From the NCBI GenBank assembly GCA_003640385.1, contig RCAB01000055.1, positions 153,043-217,042 on the forward strand: a DNA stretch of 64,000 nt, written 5' to 3'. The notes below the pieces were generated by a model. That model searched no databases and was not told the DNA's origin. It saw only the letters and a program-made list of their open reading frames with translations. Positions within the stretch are counted from its first letter, which is position 1, and every line of letters starts with the position of its first letter. This document shows, piece after piece, positions 51,601 to 64,000 of the stretch. The translations under genes and the position numbers were made by a program. The stretch comes from Setaria digitata (taxonomy: Eukaryota > Nematoda > Chromadorea > Rhabditida > Setariidae).

Positions 51601-54600
51601 AAGAAGATAGTGATTTCATATGTTTCTCTAAATTATGAAAACGATAATAAATAAATCATAATAATAAATAACCTTTATGATATCAACGATTAGCCAATAT
51701 TTTATTTCGTACAACAAACAAAGTAAGAAGCATGCCATATCCTAACAGCACTTCCGCATGCTTTTGTATAATGTATCGCAGTGTACTTCAGGCGATTACT
51801 TCCTGCTAATAATTTTTTTCCCTTCTTTCCTTTTTCTTAAATTAAAAATAAGCACTTTTTAATATGAAACTTCTGTTAAAGTTATAAGATGATGATCTCT
51901 GAGGAAATAATAGTAATTGCAAAAAAATTTCTTTATCAAGATTTTTTTTTTTTATTATTGACGCCTATAGAGTAGCAGTTAATGATTTGTTCCTTTTTTT
52001 TTTTGCTGATTTAATTCACTTCTTAGATTTGTTCATTTTCATAACTTGACAAAAAACAATTTATAATGTCTTTTCCTTTATGAAAGCAATCATTTGTTTA
52101 TTATAAACCTCTAAAGAGAAAAAAGAAATTTTTATATATCACTTTGCGCTATGTAGCATCGAACTCATATATTTATTTGGTAAACCAAAAAAGAAACATT
52201 GGAAGTCTACTTATGAAGTGGTTAGTGGAATATATGATAATTTTATCATTCAATACTGAATAAAAAAAAAGCAAAGAAATTAAGCCATGAATGGCAGCAA
52301 TATGATTAATTTGATCCTAATACCTTGAAAAATTTCTTTCTTTTCTTGTATCAAAAAAAAAACAATTGATTTTATCGATCGGAAGTTTGATTTGGCAATG
52401 ATTCTTTGTAAATCATTATTTCAAAAAAATTGTTACATTATTCTTCTAACCCAATGCAAAATTTAACGAATAAATGAATAACTATAATGCTTGCGATACG
52501 ACTCAAGAAGCATTAAAATTCAAAAGTAATTTTATTGGTAGACGCTGAAAGGAGAAACTTGAGAAGAAGACGAAATTCTTGCGAGAAAGAAATCATTACT
52601 CAAAAATGAGTTGATAGGTTTGGATGTCGAGACTTAAAAAGAAAACAAGATCTTTAGGAGAGAAAAAAAATCATTAATAGCTAATTTGTTGCTTGTTGAA
52701 TTTTCGTAGTTTGAATAGACATTAATGCTTCACTTCATATCACTATAAAAGTCTCAAATTCATTATGGAAATTTTAAATCCATTATAAAAAATAAATGTT
52801 AAATAAACTAAACCAATAGCTTCTTCTCTGCTTTATCTTTAGACATTTTCTTTTTTATGATTCATTTTAAGGTTTCATATGCTTTTTTTTGACTTTAAAA
52901 AATAAAGCAGATGTATTTTTATATGCAAAATGTTAATAGAAAAAATTCTTTTTTTTTCGTTTTTTTAAGTTTCGTGCTTTTTAATAACTTATGGAATTAG
53001 AATTCTATTAACATAAAGCAAGTAATAATTTTGGTATTTAGATGCTTTATTAATCACCATGAAGAAGATAAATTATTTAAACCTTTTTGTATTTTTTATA
53101 TACTCTATCATTTTAGTTTCACTCCTGTCAAATAACAGTCTTCTCTACTAGAATTTCAACAAATACATTAAATTAATCATAAATGATGAATATTAAATGT
53201 TGAACCGCCACACTATGAAACACCATTCAAGTACGTAAGATTTGAATTATGTCGTAGAATATTTTTTATGTCTTATTTTTCTATTTCAAATGACAAATTT
53301 CAATTTTATATTTGTCTGTCAGTTGGATATACACATAAATATGAAAACAGCTTTCTCTTTTTTTTTCGTTTTTGCTCTGTTGTTTGTAGTGCAAATGAAA
53401 GAGTTGCTTTGTTTTTCTATCAGCAAGAATTCTTTTTTGAAACTTTTCATAGATAAATTTTATTTAAAGTTAATTGCTGTTGTCATCCGAAAAAAAAGTA
53501 TCATTCTATTTCATAATAGTAATTTTGGTCAATGAATTGTTAGTCGGATTAAAAAAAAAAAAAAAAAGAAAGCATCTAAACGACAATGAGAACTTAAAAA
53601 TCTTTCTAAAAAGCTTGATGAATTTATCATACGACTTCTCATATAAAGTTTTGTTCCATTTGTTGACCTGTAAGTTAACGTTTTCTGCTTTTTTTTTTTT
53701 TTTCAACTTAGTCGAAATTCTAGGAGCGTAAAAGTTATTGCAGCTTACGGTTGTTACTTTACATAAAATAAAAATTTATTGCAATTGTATGGAGGATATT
53801 AATTATTCTTAATTTTCATTAATTTTAATTTTTTTAATTTTCATTAATGTAAATAAATAAAAACTGAAATTCTAAATAGAACGATAACAGTGGTTAAAGT
53901 TTTGTTAAGTGAAATTTGTAAAAATTTACGAAATCTTTTAACATTACCACTTTCTCTTTCCATGTATGACAACTTTACTATGAAGTAAGAAAAATTTGAT
54001 TGCAGTAAAATACCTATGTTCGTTTGAAATCACTTTTTACTTTTTGGTAAAAATTCGTTTCAAATTTCCGGAGGCTTTTTTCAAAAAATAAAATTTTTCT
54101 TTTCATTTTTACCATGTCGTAAAACAAACTTTCCGCTTAATATTTTTGGAATTCTTTTAGTTCACTAATTGTTTAATTCATGTGTCATTTTTCGAATTCC
54201 ATTAAATTATTAATGCAAAACTCATTGCTAAATGAAAAATTTTCATACAAATTCTGCAAAAAAAAAAAAAGAAAAATGAAGAGAGAAGAAGAGAACGGGA
54301 AGGAAAAAATAAAGGAAGTTCACATGATGGCTTCATGGTATTTTAAATTGGATGAATGCCATTTTGAAATTTGCACTGCAAATATTTTGGTGGACGGAAT
54401 TTTTTTTTAGTGAAAAATTATTTTCATTGCTTTCCTATTTCTATAGAAATCTTCTGCACTCGTTTCTTATTTTCCAAAAATAAAAAATAAAAATTGCACT
54501 AGGATTGTTGATCATTTTCCAATATTCCCTTACAACAACAATAACAAAATATTTATAATTTACGGAATTTTTTTTTTTTAACTTTATATTAACTTATTAA

Positions 54601-55720
54601 TGATAAAGATTGTTTTTTTTTTTAGTCTTCATAAATGATGATAATTCTGATCTTTAATTTCCATTACTATTGCTGCTCATTTTCCCTTGTTTCTTTTTTG
54701 ATTTAAACTCGGCTACGTCCCGTTTGACAGGCTTACGAAATATTTTAGTCAAATATAAAATAAAAAGAACTATTTTGAATTTAAGACTTCATTTTCAAAA
54801 AGAATTCATGAGAAAAAATTTTTCCTAATGAAATCATAACTTCAGAAAGTTTTTTTTCCTTTTCATTTTTAAATATTTAATTCAAGCATTCTGCAATGTG
54901 TATCAATAAATATATTAGCAATTTTTCTTAAATTTAAACACTGATTGTTCTTTTGCAGTGTTTTAATCATTAATCTTACTGCACAGTTCTCTTTTATCTG
55001 TTGTAATGTAACTTCCAATCATCGCGAAAATAATAATTTGTATATTACTTTCTAGAATTTCAGCAATGTTCCTACCTTTAACATTACCAGTTGGAAATGT
55101 AACATTTTATTTATTTCTAATACTTTTCAAACTATAAATTAATAAAAAAAAATTGAAAGGAATACAAGTTTAGAGTTAAGCTAAGCTGCTAAAAAGAAAA
55201 GAACATAATGCGAAAGAAACAGAAATTAAAGGTTTGATCAAGTAATTTAGAAAGTTATCCTATTATCCTACTATTATTATTTTCTAGCAATTTGTCAAAA
55301 AAATTAATTAAGTGGAAATAACCTTTCTATCACAATCGCTAAAAAATTTACTGAACTTTCTACAGCTAACCAGAGCAACTTAATCTATCGTCACTTCTCT
55401 GATTATTTTGATTAAAGTGAAATTCAATATTGGCAGCCAAAGTTTTTTAAATTTAAATTAAAATAAACATTATAAATCCTTAGTTTTTATTTCTCGTGCA
55501 CTCTTCACAGCCTATAAAAAAATTTTCTCGAGCGAATAATTATCGAAATTGCCAAAGCAATCTACCAGAGCCGCACTTTCATTAGTTGCATAAGTTCTTG
55601 ATGAATGTTATCTAAGTTCGATTAATTTTCATTTGATAATTTCTCTCTTCTTTTATAGATTTCTTGCTTTCTTGTTATTTGATTACTATAAATGCTGCTA
55701 GAAGGATCAATCAGTTTTTA

Positions 55721-58700
55721 ATGGGTAGCAATTGTATTCCGGAAGTAGCATTACTGCGACTTTCTGAATATTTTACACCGCTAGAACGATTGAAATTACA
55801 ACAATGCTGCAAATATTTCCATGCAATTTATGGAAAATGGTTGGATATTACGGCATTAGATATTCGAATCGTTGAACAAAAATCAAATGGTAGGAAATAG
55901 TACGTTGATCATATTACTAAATATTTATTAATAAGTTAGTATGGTAAGAGAAAAACCCATTAGTTCTAATAATTAGAAACTTTTTTTTATAAATTAATAT
56001 GATATTATCGTAATGGTTTAAATGTGACAATCATTTAATAGGCATTTGAATAGACATTGGAAAAAGAATAATAAAATCAGTAAGTCTCAGTAGGTCTCGA
56101 GAATTGTTAAACGCAATAAATAACTCTCAAGAATTGTCAAATGAAATGTTGATGAAAGGAATTTAATGAATTTTCACTGAATTTCAGATGATAGTGAGCA
56201 CACATTATTTACTCGACATTTTATACAACACTCTAAAAATGCCAATTTCGCTTATCGAATAGAGCTTACTGATAAACGTGGTGCTACATATAGCCTAAAA
56301 TCCACTTCTGATAAATATGCAAATCAAACACTAAAAATCATGCTTTCCAGGTCTAAAATTTACTATTTTGTAATGTTTTTTTTTTTTTCTTGAAATTTCA
56401 GAAACTTATGCTTATTTAAAAAAGGATTCTAGTTTTGATAAGTTTTGAATTTCAAAATTTAATTCGAAGTATCCGTTTTTTTTTTTAAATTCTACTAAAA
56501 CTATTTATTATAATAAATATATCTTCCCTTAAGTTATTCAATTTTCAGATTGCAGTCATTAACAACATTAACAATATGGGATGCATGCTTGAATGAAGAG
56601 TTTAGCAATGCATTATCACAGCTTCATTCTATAACAATCTTACGGATATGGAATTCGGCTTTTTATTTTGATAAAAAAAGGCAAATTTACTGATTTGAGA
56701 ATAATAATCACATACTATGATATTTCATTCTATTTTGCATTCTTATCCATAACTAATTTACTTATTTAATTTCACTCACTAATTTTAGTATCTTTCGTTT
56801 TCTTTTTAAAAGATGAATATGAATATCACTGATTATCTTTTTATCTCAAACTTTGCCATCTGTTTAATTAAATCAAAAAATAGCCTTATCGTCACTTTTA
56901 TTTGAACCGAAAAGAAAAAAAGAACTCACTAACGGTCATACAATTTCACAGTACACTGTCCCGTAAATGAATATGCGAAAAAAGAAAATTGTAATAAAAA
57001 TTATAAGAATAAGGAATGAAATAATTTTAACGCACGAATTTTTTAGGCCTGCTAGGCGTTTGTTACATTCCTTGTTTTCCTTTCCGTTGTTGCAATCCAT
57101 TTTTGTCCTCGATTCAATCATCCCTCAATCAAGTTCTCAATGTACAGCTGCTTTCCCATGCTTCCTTGCTGATTCTATTAAAGGACCCATTGTTAATTTA
57201 CAAATTGTCGGTAAGATTTTAAAATTTTGATAAATTTACAAGGCAAAGTTTTTTTTTAATGCGTGTAAATACATGGCCGAATACTGTTGTTTACGTTATT
57301 TTTTTCTATGGATAACAATACTTAGCAAATTTTAAGTCCTCCATATTGTCTTACTTACATGATACCTACTTAGTATGATACCCGCAAACAGATTATTGAA
57401 ATAATTAATCTGTTTATTTTCAAAATTACTTTTTGAGTTACCAAGCAATTGTTTTTGTCTACAAATTGGATCTAAAATGAACAAAAAGCCTGAAATTGTC
57501 AGTAGTTTTTATTTGCTAACTTAACTGCTCATTTCAAATAATTATTTGTTTTTAGAGCATTTAATTATGCATTTCGTTTTTAATTAATTAATATAAATAC
57601 ATGAATATGTGGGATTAATTTTCCTCCCTGAAATTGCTTTAATTATACCTAATTCGCAGGTTTATATATTTCTTCAAAAGCAATTGATGCATTATGTGAA
57701 CGTTTACACCGGACCTTAAAACGAATGGCTATTGGCTGTACATATGGGAAAGAAAATAAAAAAGAGCGCTACTGCAAAGCAATTGCTAAACTTCAGGTCT
57801 ATTTTTTTTCAGCGTATGATAATTAATTTATGAATTGATTTTACTTAATCAAAAACTTTGTCTTTCTCAATAAACTGAATATAACCACTATTTTAGTGAC
57901 ATGGGCTAAAAATTTTTGAACAAATAACTGGAATCAAAACCAGAAAAGTAAAGACAAATCTTTAACCCTTTATCTCTTTTCAAGTATTAAGTTCAGTTTC
58001 TGAACGCAACTTGAAAAAAATGATTTGAAATAGGGCAAAAAATAATTGCAGTACTGTCTGTTATTCTTATGTTCCATTATTCATCTCATTCAATGAAGTA
58101 TTTTATAGCTTTTGCAATTAATCAAGCTTCAGGTGGTAGAAGATTTGGATATTCCTCCGTATGTTTTTCATTTGGGTGAAACATTCGAAATTGATGAGTC
58201 TGTTGTACAACTTTTAAACAAGCTTCAATTAAATTGTCTTGGCTTCCGACACTACAATTCTGCTGTACTGTTTCATTTTATTGAGTCCAAAATGCCGCAT
58301 AATATTCGTTTGCTTAGGTAAGTCATGTACACTACAGTTAATTAGTTGACTGGGAGATATTTCACTAATTTTCTTAACACTTAACATAAAGAAGGAGAAC
58401 GTTATTGCGAAAACGATACATTTAATGTCAGAAAAATTAAAACCTACATATTTATTATCATCCGGTAACTAGCTTGATGATAATAGCCTGCTTAGATTCT
58501 AATTCGACCAGTTTAAAGTCAAAAATCTTCCATAAAAAATAACTCTTTCTGATGTTGTTACTCATTGTTGTTAATTGATCCTTTCAAAACTCACCTGTCA
58601 CCACTTTTTCTCTCTAATCAATGAAATATTGAATTGTAAACACAGTTCAGACAGTAAGTACAACAATTGTCACTTGACGAGTAAATTTTGAATATGAGGG

Positions 58701-60086
58701 ATAGATATTTCAGAACAGAACTCCCGATTCAGCTTTGACTTGTCGGATTTTTTGAACGTAGGTGAAGAAATTCTTTTTTTTTCCTTAGAAAAGGGCAAGT
58801 TTTAAATATTCAAAGAATAATTTTAAAAGAGGATTCATATCCTGCAGAATATTAATATTATACAAAAGTTATTTTCCTTCTAAATTCTTTTAATAAGAAA
58901 TTCTTTTCAGGATACACCATAGTCCAAACCGGATACCTAATTTTGCTCAACTTGGAACACCACAACCGGAACCGGAAGAAAAGCCACCACAACGAAAAAG
59001 TTCTTGGCTAAACTCACGAAGCAACAGCAATATGGGATCTAAAAATAGTATTGATAGTTCATCTGATCGAAGTTAGTTAAAAATTTTAGGCGTTTAATAA
59101 TGCATTTATTTCAGGTTCAAATGATTAGACCTATTATTCTTATTATCAGGTTGAGAGGAATTTGGCAGGAAAAAATGAGAAATAATTAATACTAAACACT
59201 AAAATTGATTCCAGAATTCCAGAGTTCGTATCTGAATTTTGAGAATAAAAATGAAAATTACAGGCCTAGAGAGCTTAACAAATGAATTATGGAAAGAATC
59301 ATCACGAAGTAGCATGTCAACATCAGGTACCTCTGATATTGCTCAAATGACTGTTACATCTTCATCTAACGAACTAAATTCACGAAAAACTTCTCTGGCT
59401 TCCAGAAATTTGACAATTTTTGCAATCGAGGAAGCGCCGCGGAAAATGGTCCAATGCACCCGGAAGCTTCGTCGACGTGTTTACTCAGGTGTTTCTGCGA
59501 GTTTTAAAAATTCTTAGAGATTCCTTCATGCTCTTAGAATTTTAAAACTCACCAAAATTACTTTTGAAAGTGATGATTGCTCAATTTGTTTCAAGCGCTC
59601 TTTTGCAGCATGATAGCCTGGGATTTTTTTCGCATACCAAAGCTTCATTCTTTATGAATCCATTGATAATTTAAAATTTGCACAATTCCAAGCAGTGCAA
59701 AGAAAAAATAATTGCATGAGAAGTTAATATTTATTTTGACTTTAATCAACGCTAATTTAAAATAATGCTTATAAATACTATAAAATCTAAATGATTCTTT
59801 TTTAAGTATAATTTTTTCAGAAAATAATTTTATTCGCCGTTTGGGAATTTCCAAATTATTTCGTTTTTTTTTTTTTTTTTCAGGAGTACAAGTTTTTTAT
59901 ATGCAAGAAAGTATGGATACTCAGGAAATATTAGGTCGTATGGCAGCGCCAATACGATCACCACATGTCTATACAATGTCATCGAAAAGAGAAGTACGAG
60001 TTATCAGAGGTGATTTAGTTAAACCAATCCCGTTGTCAAGTCTAGGAATGGAAAGTGATTATGAAATGAGTGAGTGGGAAGACTAA
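55721..60086 (+). CDS. F-box-like protein, 9 exons
   Basis: Exons: 55721-55889, 56188-56350, 56549-56680, 57047-57210, 57660-57796, 58133-58317, 58911-59071, 59264-59488, 59884-60086. The total is 1539 nt (512 residues plus stop) with all phases consistent. Residues 5-38 (IPEVALLRLSEYF...LQQCCKYFHAIY) resemble an F-box, which binds SKP1 in SCF ubiquitin ligases. Residues about 110-330 are Leu-rich with LQSLTTLTIWDA and similar strings that recall degenerate leucine-rich repeats. Residues about 335-440 are Ser/Asn-rich and low complexity. The end (...SDYEMSEWED) is acidic. The start is the ATG after an in-frame acceptor at 55658, so an upstream coding exon or a trans-spliced leader is possible. 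Exon 3 ends at a GC donor. I do not recognise a specific orthologue; the substrate is unknown. Confidence 0.75.
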
Positions 60087-62679
60087 AGTAAATTTACTGT
60101 ACTGGTAAAAAAAAGAAATTGACGTAACTGTTGTTTGATGCGTATAATGCAGAAAAAGAAAAGGATAAATGATCGGATAAAAAAAGGGAAACAGAAATAA
60201 GTTTTACCCATTAGATTGGTTAGCAACTACACTAGCAAGCTTCATCAACTATACGAGTTATATTCATCTGATGCCTTTCATTCTGACACAATTCCCAGAA
60301 AATTTTTAAGTTTCAAGACAATTATTAACATAAATTTCAAATGATCTTGAAAAGTTCGATCACTGGTACAGGTTTTCTTGGAACAGATAATACGTAAAAT
60401 TTGTTTTCCAAAGTGGAGGAAGTTATGATGTTTGATTCAATTATTTAGCCAAAACTGATAGTTTTAAAAAGTGATAATTCTTGAGGGCAATACATTACAA
60501 TAATTGCTCAGCAATTTTACATAAATGATGCATGAGTGCAATAATGGTAGCGTTCATTATTTCTACTAGTAATCAATATAATGTCATAGAATGAAAGAGT
60601 AGGATAGGTCAAGTTCTGAGCTGTTGGCACAGTTGCTTGTTTTAGTAGAAATATCAGGAAAAAAAGATCTAATAGTGAATGTATGCGACCGGGACTTAAT
60701 TAAAATGCCGAAATTCACCAAAATAGAAGCAATCAAAAGGCCCAGTGATCAATCAAAAAAAAAAAAAAGAAAAATTTTGGCCTAAGCTCATGTCTATTTC
60801 ATTGATGCGCACAAAATCAACAGCTATTCTTTTCTCTAGTTCCTCAATCTACTTATAAAAACTGGCAAAATTATAATGTCTCTGCAAGAGAACGTAAATA
60901 TAATAACACAAGTACAATCCAGTGCAGTCTCCGAAAATCTTGATAGCTCTCAAGTAACATTCGATTCATCTTACTTCAGCTTATTTTGCTTCCAAAATAT
61001 GTCATCAAAAAATAAGAGAAAAAAAGAATGGATTCAGAAAATAAAATAGCACAACAAACTTGACGAAACTCAGTGATATAACTGTTTCTTTCCATTTTCC
61101 GATTTACCATCGGAAAAAAATACACTTACAATTATAAATGGTAGGAATTTCTTATTTGATTACAACAACTATCATTACAATTAGTAATTCAACAAACTTT
61201 CTAACTTCTATACAGAAGATAAAAAAGCAAGCAGGAGAATGTGATGATAATGTTAAAAAAGGAAAAGCTGAAAAAAGTTTAAAAGAAGTGCATATTGTCA
61301 TTAAAAGTGTAACTTTAGGCCCTAAATATTGCGCGGGTTCTTGACAATATGGTCATTTCTTCGAGCAAATTATTTGAAAAGACTCCACAGTGATGTAGCA
61401 TTTCATCTCCTTGAAAATGAAAAAGGACAACAAAGAACCAACAAAAAAAAGAAAAAAAAGTTAGGAAAGAAAAAGTAGTTTTATCTGAATTTTGACGGCC
61501 TTTATATTATTATGGTTGGATGATTTCAGCGAAGTGGATAAAAATGGGGCAAATTCCGAATGCACTTCTATTAATTTAACTTCAAATTCCAAGTATTTTT
61601 AGTGACTCTACTTGAAAACATGGCAACCAAGTAGTTTAGATTTAAGCGCAAATAAAATGAGTGCTGATTTTCAAAAACTGCAAAGGTAGAGTCATTGAAA
61701 CTGAACAATTCAGCTGAAAATGAAGCAAAAATTCGAGCATAGAAAAACAGAAATACGCAACTAGTCAAAAGTTTGCAATAGGATAAAATTATATAAAATT
61801 TCGAGCAGTTTAGTCAAAAATGCAAAAACCAACGCAGAGAAAAACAACAGAACAGATTCAGTTATTGAGATATAAAATAAACAAATGAACAGCATAAGCC
61901 AAAATTACATAAAAAATCAGTTCTAACCAGTTTTAACGAAAAGCATGCATTAGGCAAAGTTAATAAATACAGGAAAAATTAGTAGAGTACAAAACCGAAG
62001 ACTGAAATTTTTAAACAGCTGAATGTTACTCCTTAGATGCACGCAAATAACGAAGATAACGGAAATTATGAAATATTTTGAAGCACAAAATTGGAAAAAA
62101 AGTAAGTGCAATTAATGGACACGAAATTTTCTGTTGTAGGAACTACAGTGAATGGGTTGGTTTTGGTTTCATTAACCGCTACTGTTACAAATTTAAAAAA
62201 AAAAAAATGAAAATTAAAACGGACGAAAAATCTATAAACAAATAACCCAACAGATAAGCAGTAAAACAATTAAAACTAAAATATTTTTGTTTCACAGAAG
62301 TTGAAAAATTCTGCATTCACAATTTCATTAATCTGCAAAAGAAAATTCGGCACGCTGGACCTGCTGAATAAAAAAATATATCAGATGAAAGAATGGAAGA
62401 AGGAAATTAAAACTTATTAATTTCAAATCGTCTAAATCTATTTCATGATTTAAAACAAATCCATTCCTTCCTCAACCAACTGATCATCATACTCTAAGGA
62501 AAAAATAAAAAAAAAAACCAAAGAAAAAGATAAGCATTGAAAAAGTTCCGCCAAATTTTCTTTGGCTTCAAGAACTAATTTTTAGCCAAAAAACATCTGA
62601 AAGAAAAATTAAGAAGAACAGGCCAATAAAAAAAAATAGGGAAACCATTGAAGAAAAGACAGTTAAAAATAGTCAACCA
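60087..62679. other. Downstream flank of the F-box gene, no gene supported
   Basis: The first clear AATAAA is only near 61040, so the 3' UTR may be long or may use a variant signal. A 68-codon ATG frame at 61138-61344 (MVGISYLITTT...) has mixed codon use but no recognisable domain or splice sites; I do not call it. Confidence 0.35.
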
Positions 62680-63860
62680 AAACATGCAAAATAAAACTTA
62701 GTGCAGAAAAAAGGTAAATCAGCAAACATGCAAATAAGGCAAGAAGGTGCAGGTAAGGTAAAAGCCACAACATGATGTGCGTTTCAAAATATTGCCATGA
62801 AAAAGAAAAAGGTGAATAATAAAAAAACCCCGTGAAAAAAGTGATCAAATGCAAATAAACAAAAAAAACCAAAAACAAACGAGTAATGAATTTTATACCT
62901 TTTTCAAAGGCTTTCTCACTGCAGATATTTCTGCCATCAAAAAAAAAAAAATGGATTTCAGTTCAACAAAAAAAAGATTAAATGTGAGCTTTCTTCCATC
63001 TAGGATTATTAAAACAGTGCGAACTCAGGAATCAGGAAAAAAACGTTTAAAGCATCGGATTTGTTGACCGACAATTAGAAATTACAATGAATGCATCCAT
63101 CAGTCGGATACATTGCTGCAATTTTGGATCAAATGAACAAGTAAAATTAGTAATGTAAAAAAAAAAAAAAAAAAAAAAAAAAAGATTTTTAAAATATGAA
63201 ATAAATAACGAGACTAAGAATTAGAAACAAAATGTTATTTAACATACATGAGAAGAAAACATGGAGAAAGGGAACCATTTATGATGTGGTAGAAATTATA
63301 CTAATTAAATTATTTCTTGAAGAAAAAGCAAAAATATAAATTAAGAAACGTGGCAGTGAGACAAAAAGGCAAACCAGGAAGCATACACACGAAAAAAATA
63401 ACCAGCACAAAAAGGCAAATTAACAGGCATGCAGGCGAGAAAGAAAGTAAATTAAGAAAATAAGTCGAAAATGGGAGGTGAAAATGCAAGTTAACAGATA
63501 TGCAACTGAGATAAAAAAGCAAAATAAGAAGAACGCAGGTTAGGAAAAAATTAGCAAGCAGTCCCACGAAAAAAAGAAATGTAAATATAAATGCAAGTGA
63601 GGGAAGAAGGTAAAATAACAGCATACGGGTAAGGAGAAGAAGCAAATTAATAGGGATATAAGTGATGTGATAAATTCACATGCAGGTGAGACGAAGATGT
63701 AAATTTACAGACATGCAAGTAAGACAAAAAAGTAAACGAGAAGCACGCAGGTCAAGAAAAACAAATGTAAATTAATTAGCATGCAAGAAAGGCAAAAATG
63801 CAAATTACAAGCATGCAACTGAAATAAGAATTCAAACGAAAATTTTGAAGTGGGTAAGGG
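62680..63860. repeat. Degenerate minisatellite (~35-45 bp unit)
   Basis: Motifs such as GCAAATTAACAGGCATGCAGG and GTGAGACAAAAA recur irregularly; clear instances occur at 63405-63440, 63480-63520, 63675-63730 and 63770-63830. The reverse strand reads as periodic Leu/Cys-rich hydrophobic frames (ACLLICLFVLV and variants), which follow from the repeat. The array gets clearer towards the right edge and may continue beyond it. Confidence 0.6.
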
Positions 63861-63935
63861 CAGTAAAAACGAATGGGAAAAGTAGCAAGCAAATACCAAA
63901 GAAACAAATCAAAAACACATCATTGAAGCGAAACA

Positions 63936-63952
63936 TCTTCACTNTCTTCACT
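63936..63952. other. N flanked by an 8-bp direct repeat (probable assembly join)
   Basis: TCTTCACT occurs directly before and directly after the N at 63944, the same pattern as the 90-bp duplication around N at 14514. Confidence 0.6.
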
Positions 63953-64000
63953 AAAGCCAGCCGGAAACAACTATGTATCTGTTAACACTAAAAGTTACTT

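Larger units (their letters stand above)
37680..55658. other. 18-kb gene-poor region rich in homopolymers
   Basis: No frame here has convincing splice boundaries or a recognisable domain. Poly-T and poly-A runs of 8-46 nt recur every few hundred bases, mixed with TTTTC tracts. A 64-codon frame at 53341-53535 (MKTAFSFFFVFALL...) starts like a signal peptide, and one at 48091 has a GTAATA donor after 17 codons; neither is supported beyond that. Confidence 0.4.

Noticed and set aside
61138..61344. 68-codon ATG frame as a small gene
   Set aside because: It has no domain, signal peptide or splice site, and a frame of this length is expected by chance in this much sequence.
63310..63899. Hydrophobic Leu/Cys-rich minus-strand frames as membrane proteins
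   Set aside because: Their periodicity follows the underlying minisatellite, and no clear start context, splice sites or domain was seen.
1..64000. tRNA, rRNA, spliced-leader RNA, CRISPR or bacterial operon features
   Set aside because: Scanning by eye found no T-loop signature, spliced-leader sequence or regular spacer array, and the gene structure is eukaryotic.

Overview
Eukaryotic, very AT-rich DNA with homopolymer T/A runs, many microsatellites and spliced genes whose introns mostly end in T-rich CAG/TAG. The gene content points to a nematode: a LEV-10-type five-CUB/LDLa membrane protein with a small EAT-18-like gene inside its first coding intron. Introns of about 0.1 to 4.6 kb and the composition suggest a parasitic clade III (filaria-like) species rather than Caenorhabditis. 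The species call is inference.

Layout. (1) 1539-16312, minus strand: a 24-exon gene that I joined by hand with every phase consistent. It encodes about 936 residues: signal peptide, five CUB domains, one LDL-receptor class A domain, one transmembrane helix and a short basic tail. This is the architecture of C. elegans LEV-10, which clusters levamisole-type acetylcholine receptors at body-muscle synapses. (2) 11923-12222, minus strand, inside intron 1 of that gene: an intact 70-codon, single-helix protein with its own upstream splice acceptor and downstream AATAAA. Position, strand, size and topology match eat-18, the auxiliary protein of the pharyngeal EAT-2 nicotinic receptor. (3) 16313-30698: about 14 kb with no supported gene, but with an AAT microsatellite, a 32-bp minisatellite and palindromes. 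(4) 30699-37480, plus strand: a 13-exon SLC22-type (organic cation/anion) transporter of about 589 residues. Intron 8 carries a decayed copy of the start of exon 9. (5) 37481-55658: about 18 kb without a supported gene, dominated by poly-T/poly-A and AT repeats. (6) 55721-60086, plus strand: a 9-exon F-box-like protein of about 512 residues. (7) 60087-64000: gene-free, ending in a degenerate minisatellite that runs towards the window edge.

The first two genes plausibly work together: in C. elegans both products are accessory proteins of nicotinic receptors and their genes form one complex locus. The transporter and F-box genes show no evident functional link to them. Two introns appear to use GC donors. 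Three N bases are present; one is flanked by a 90-bp direct repeat and one by an 8-bp repeat, which look like unmerged contig ends.
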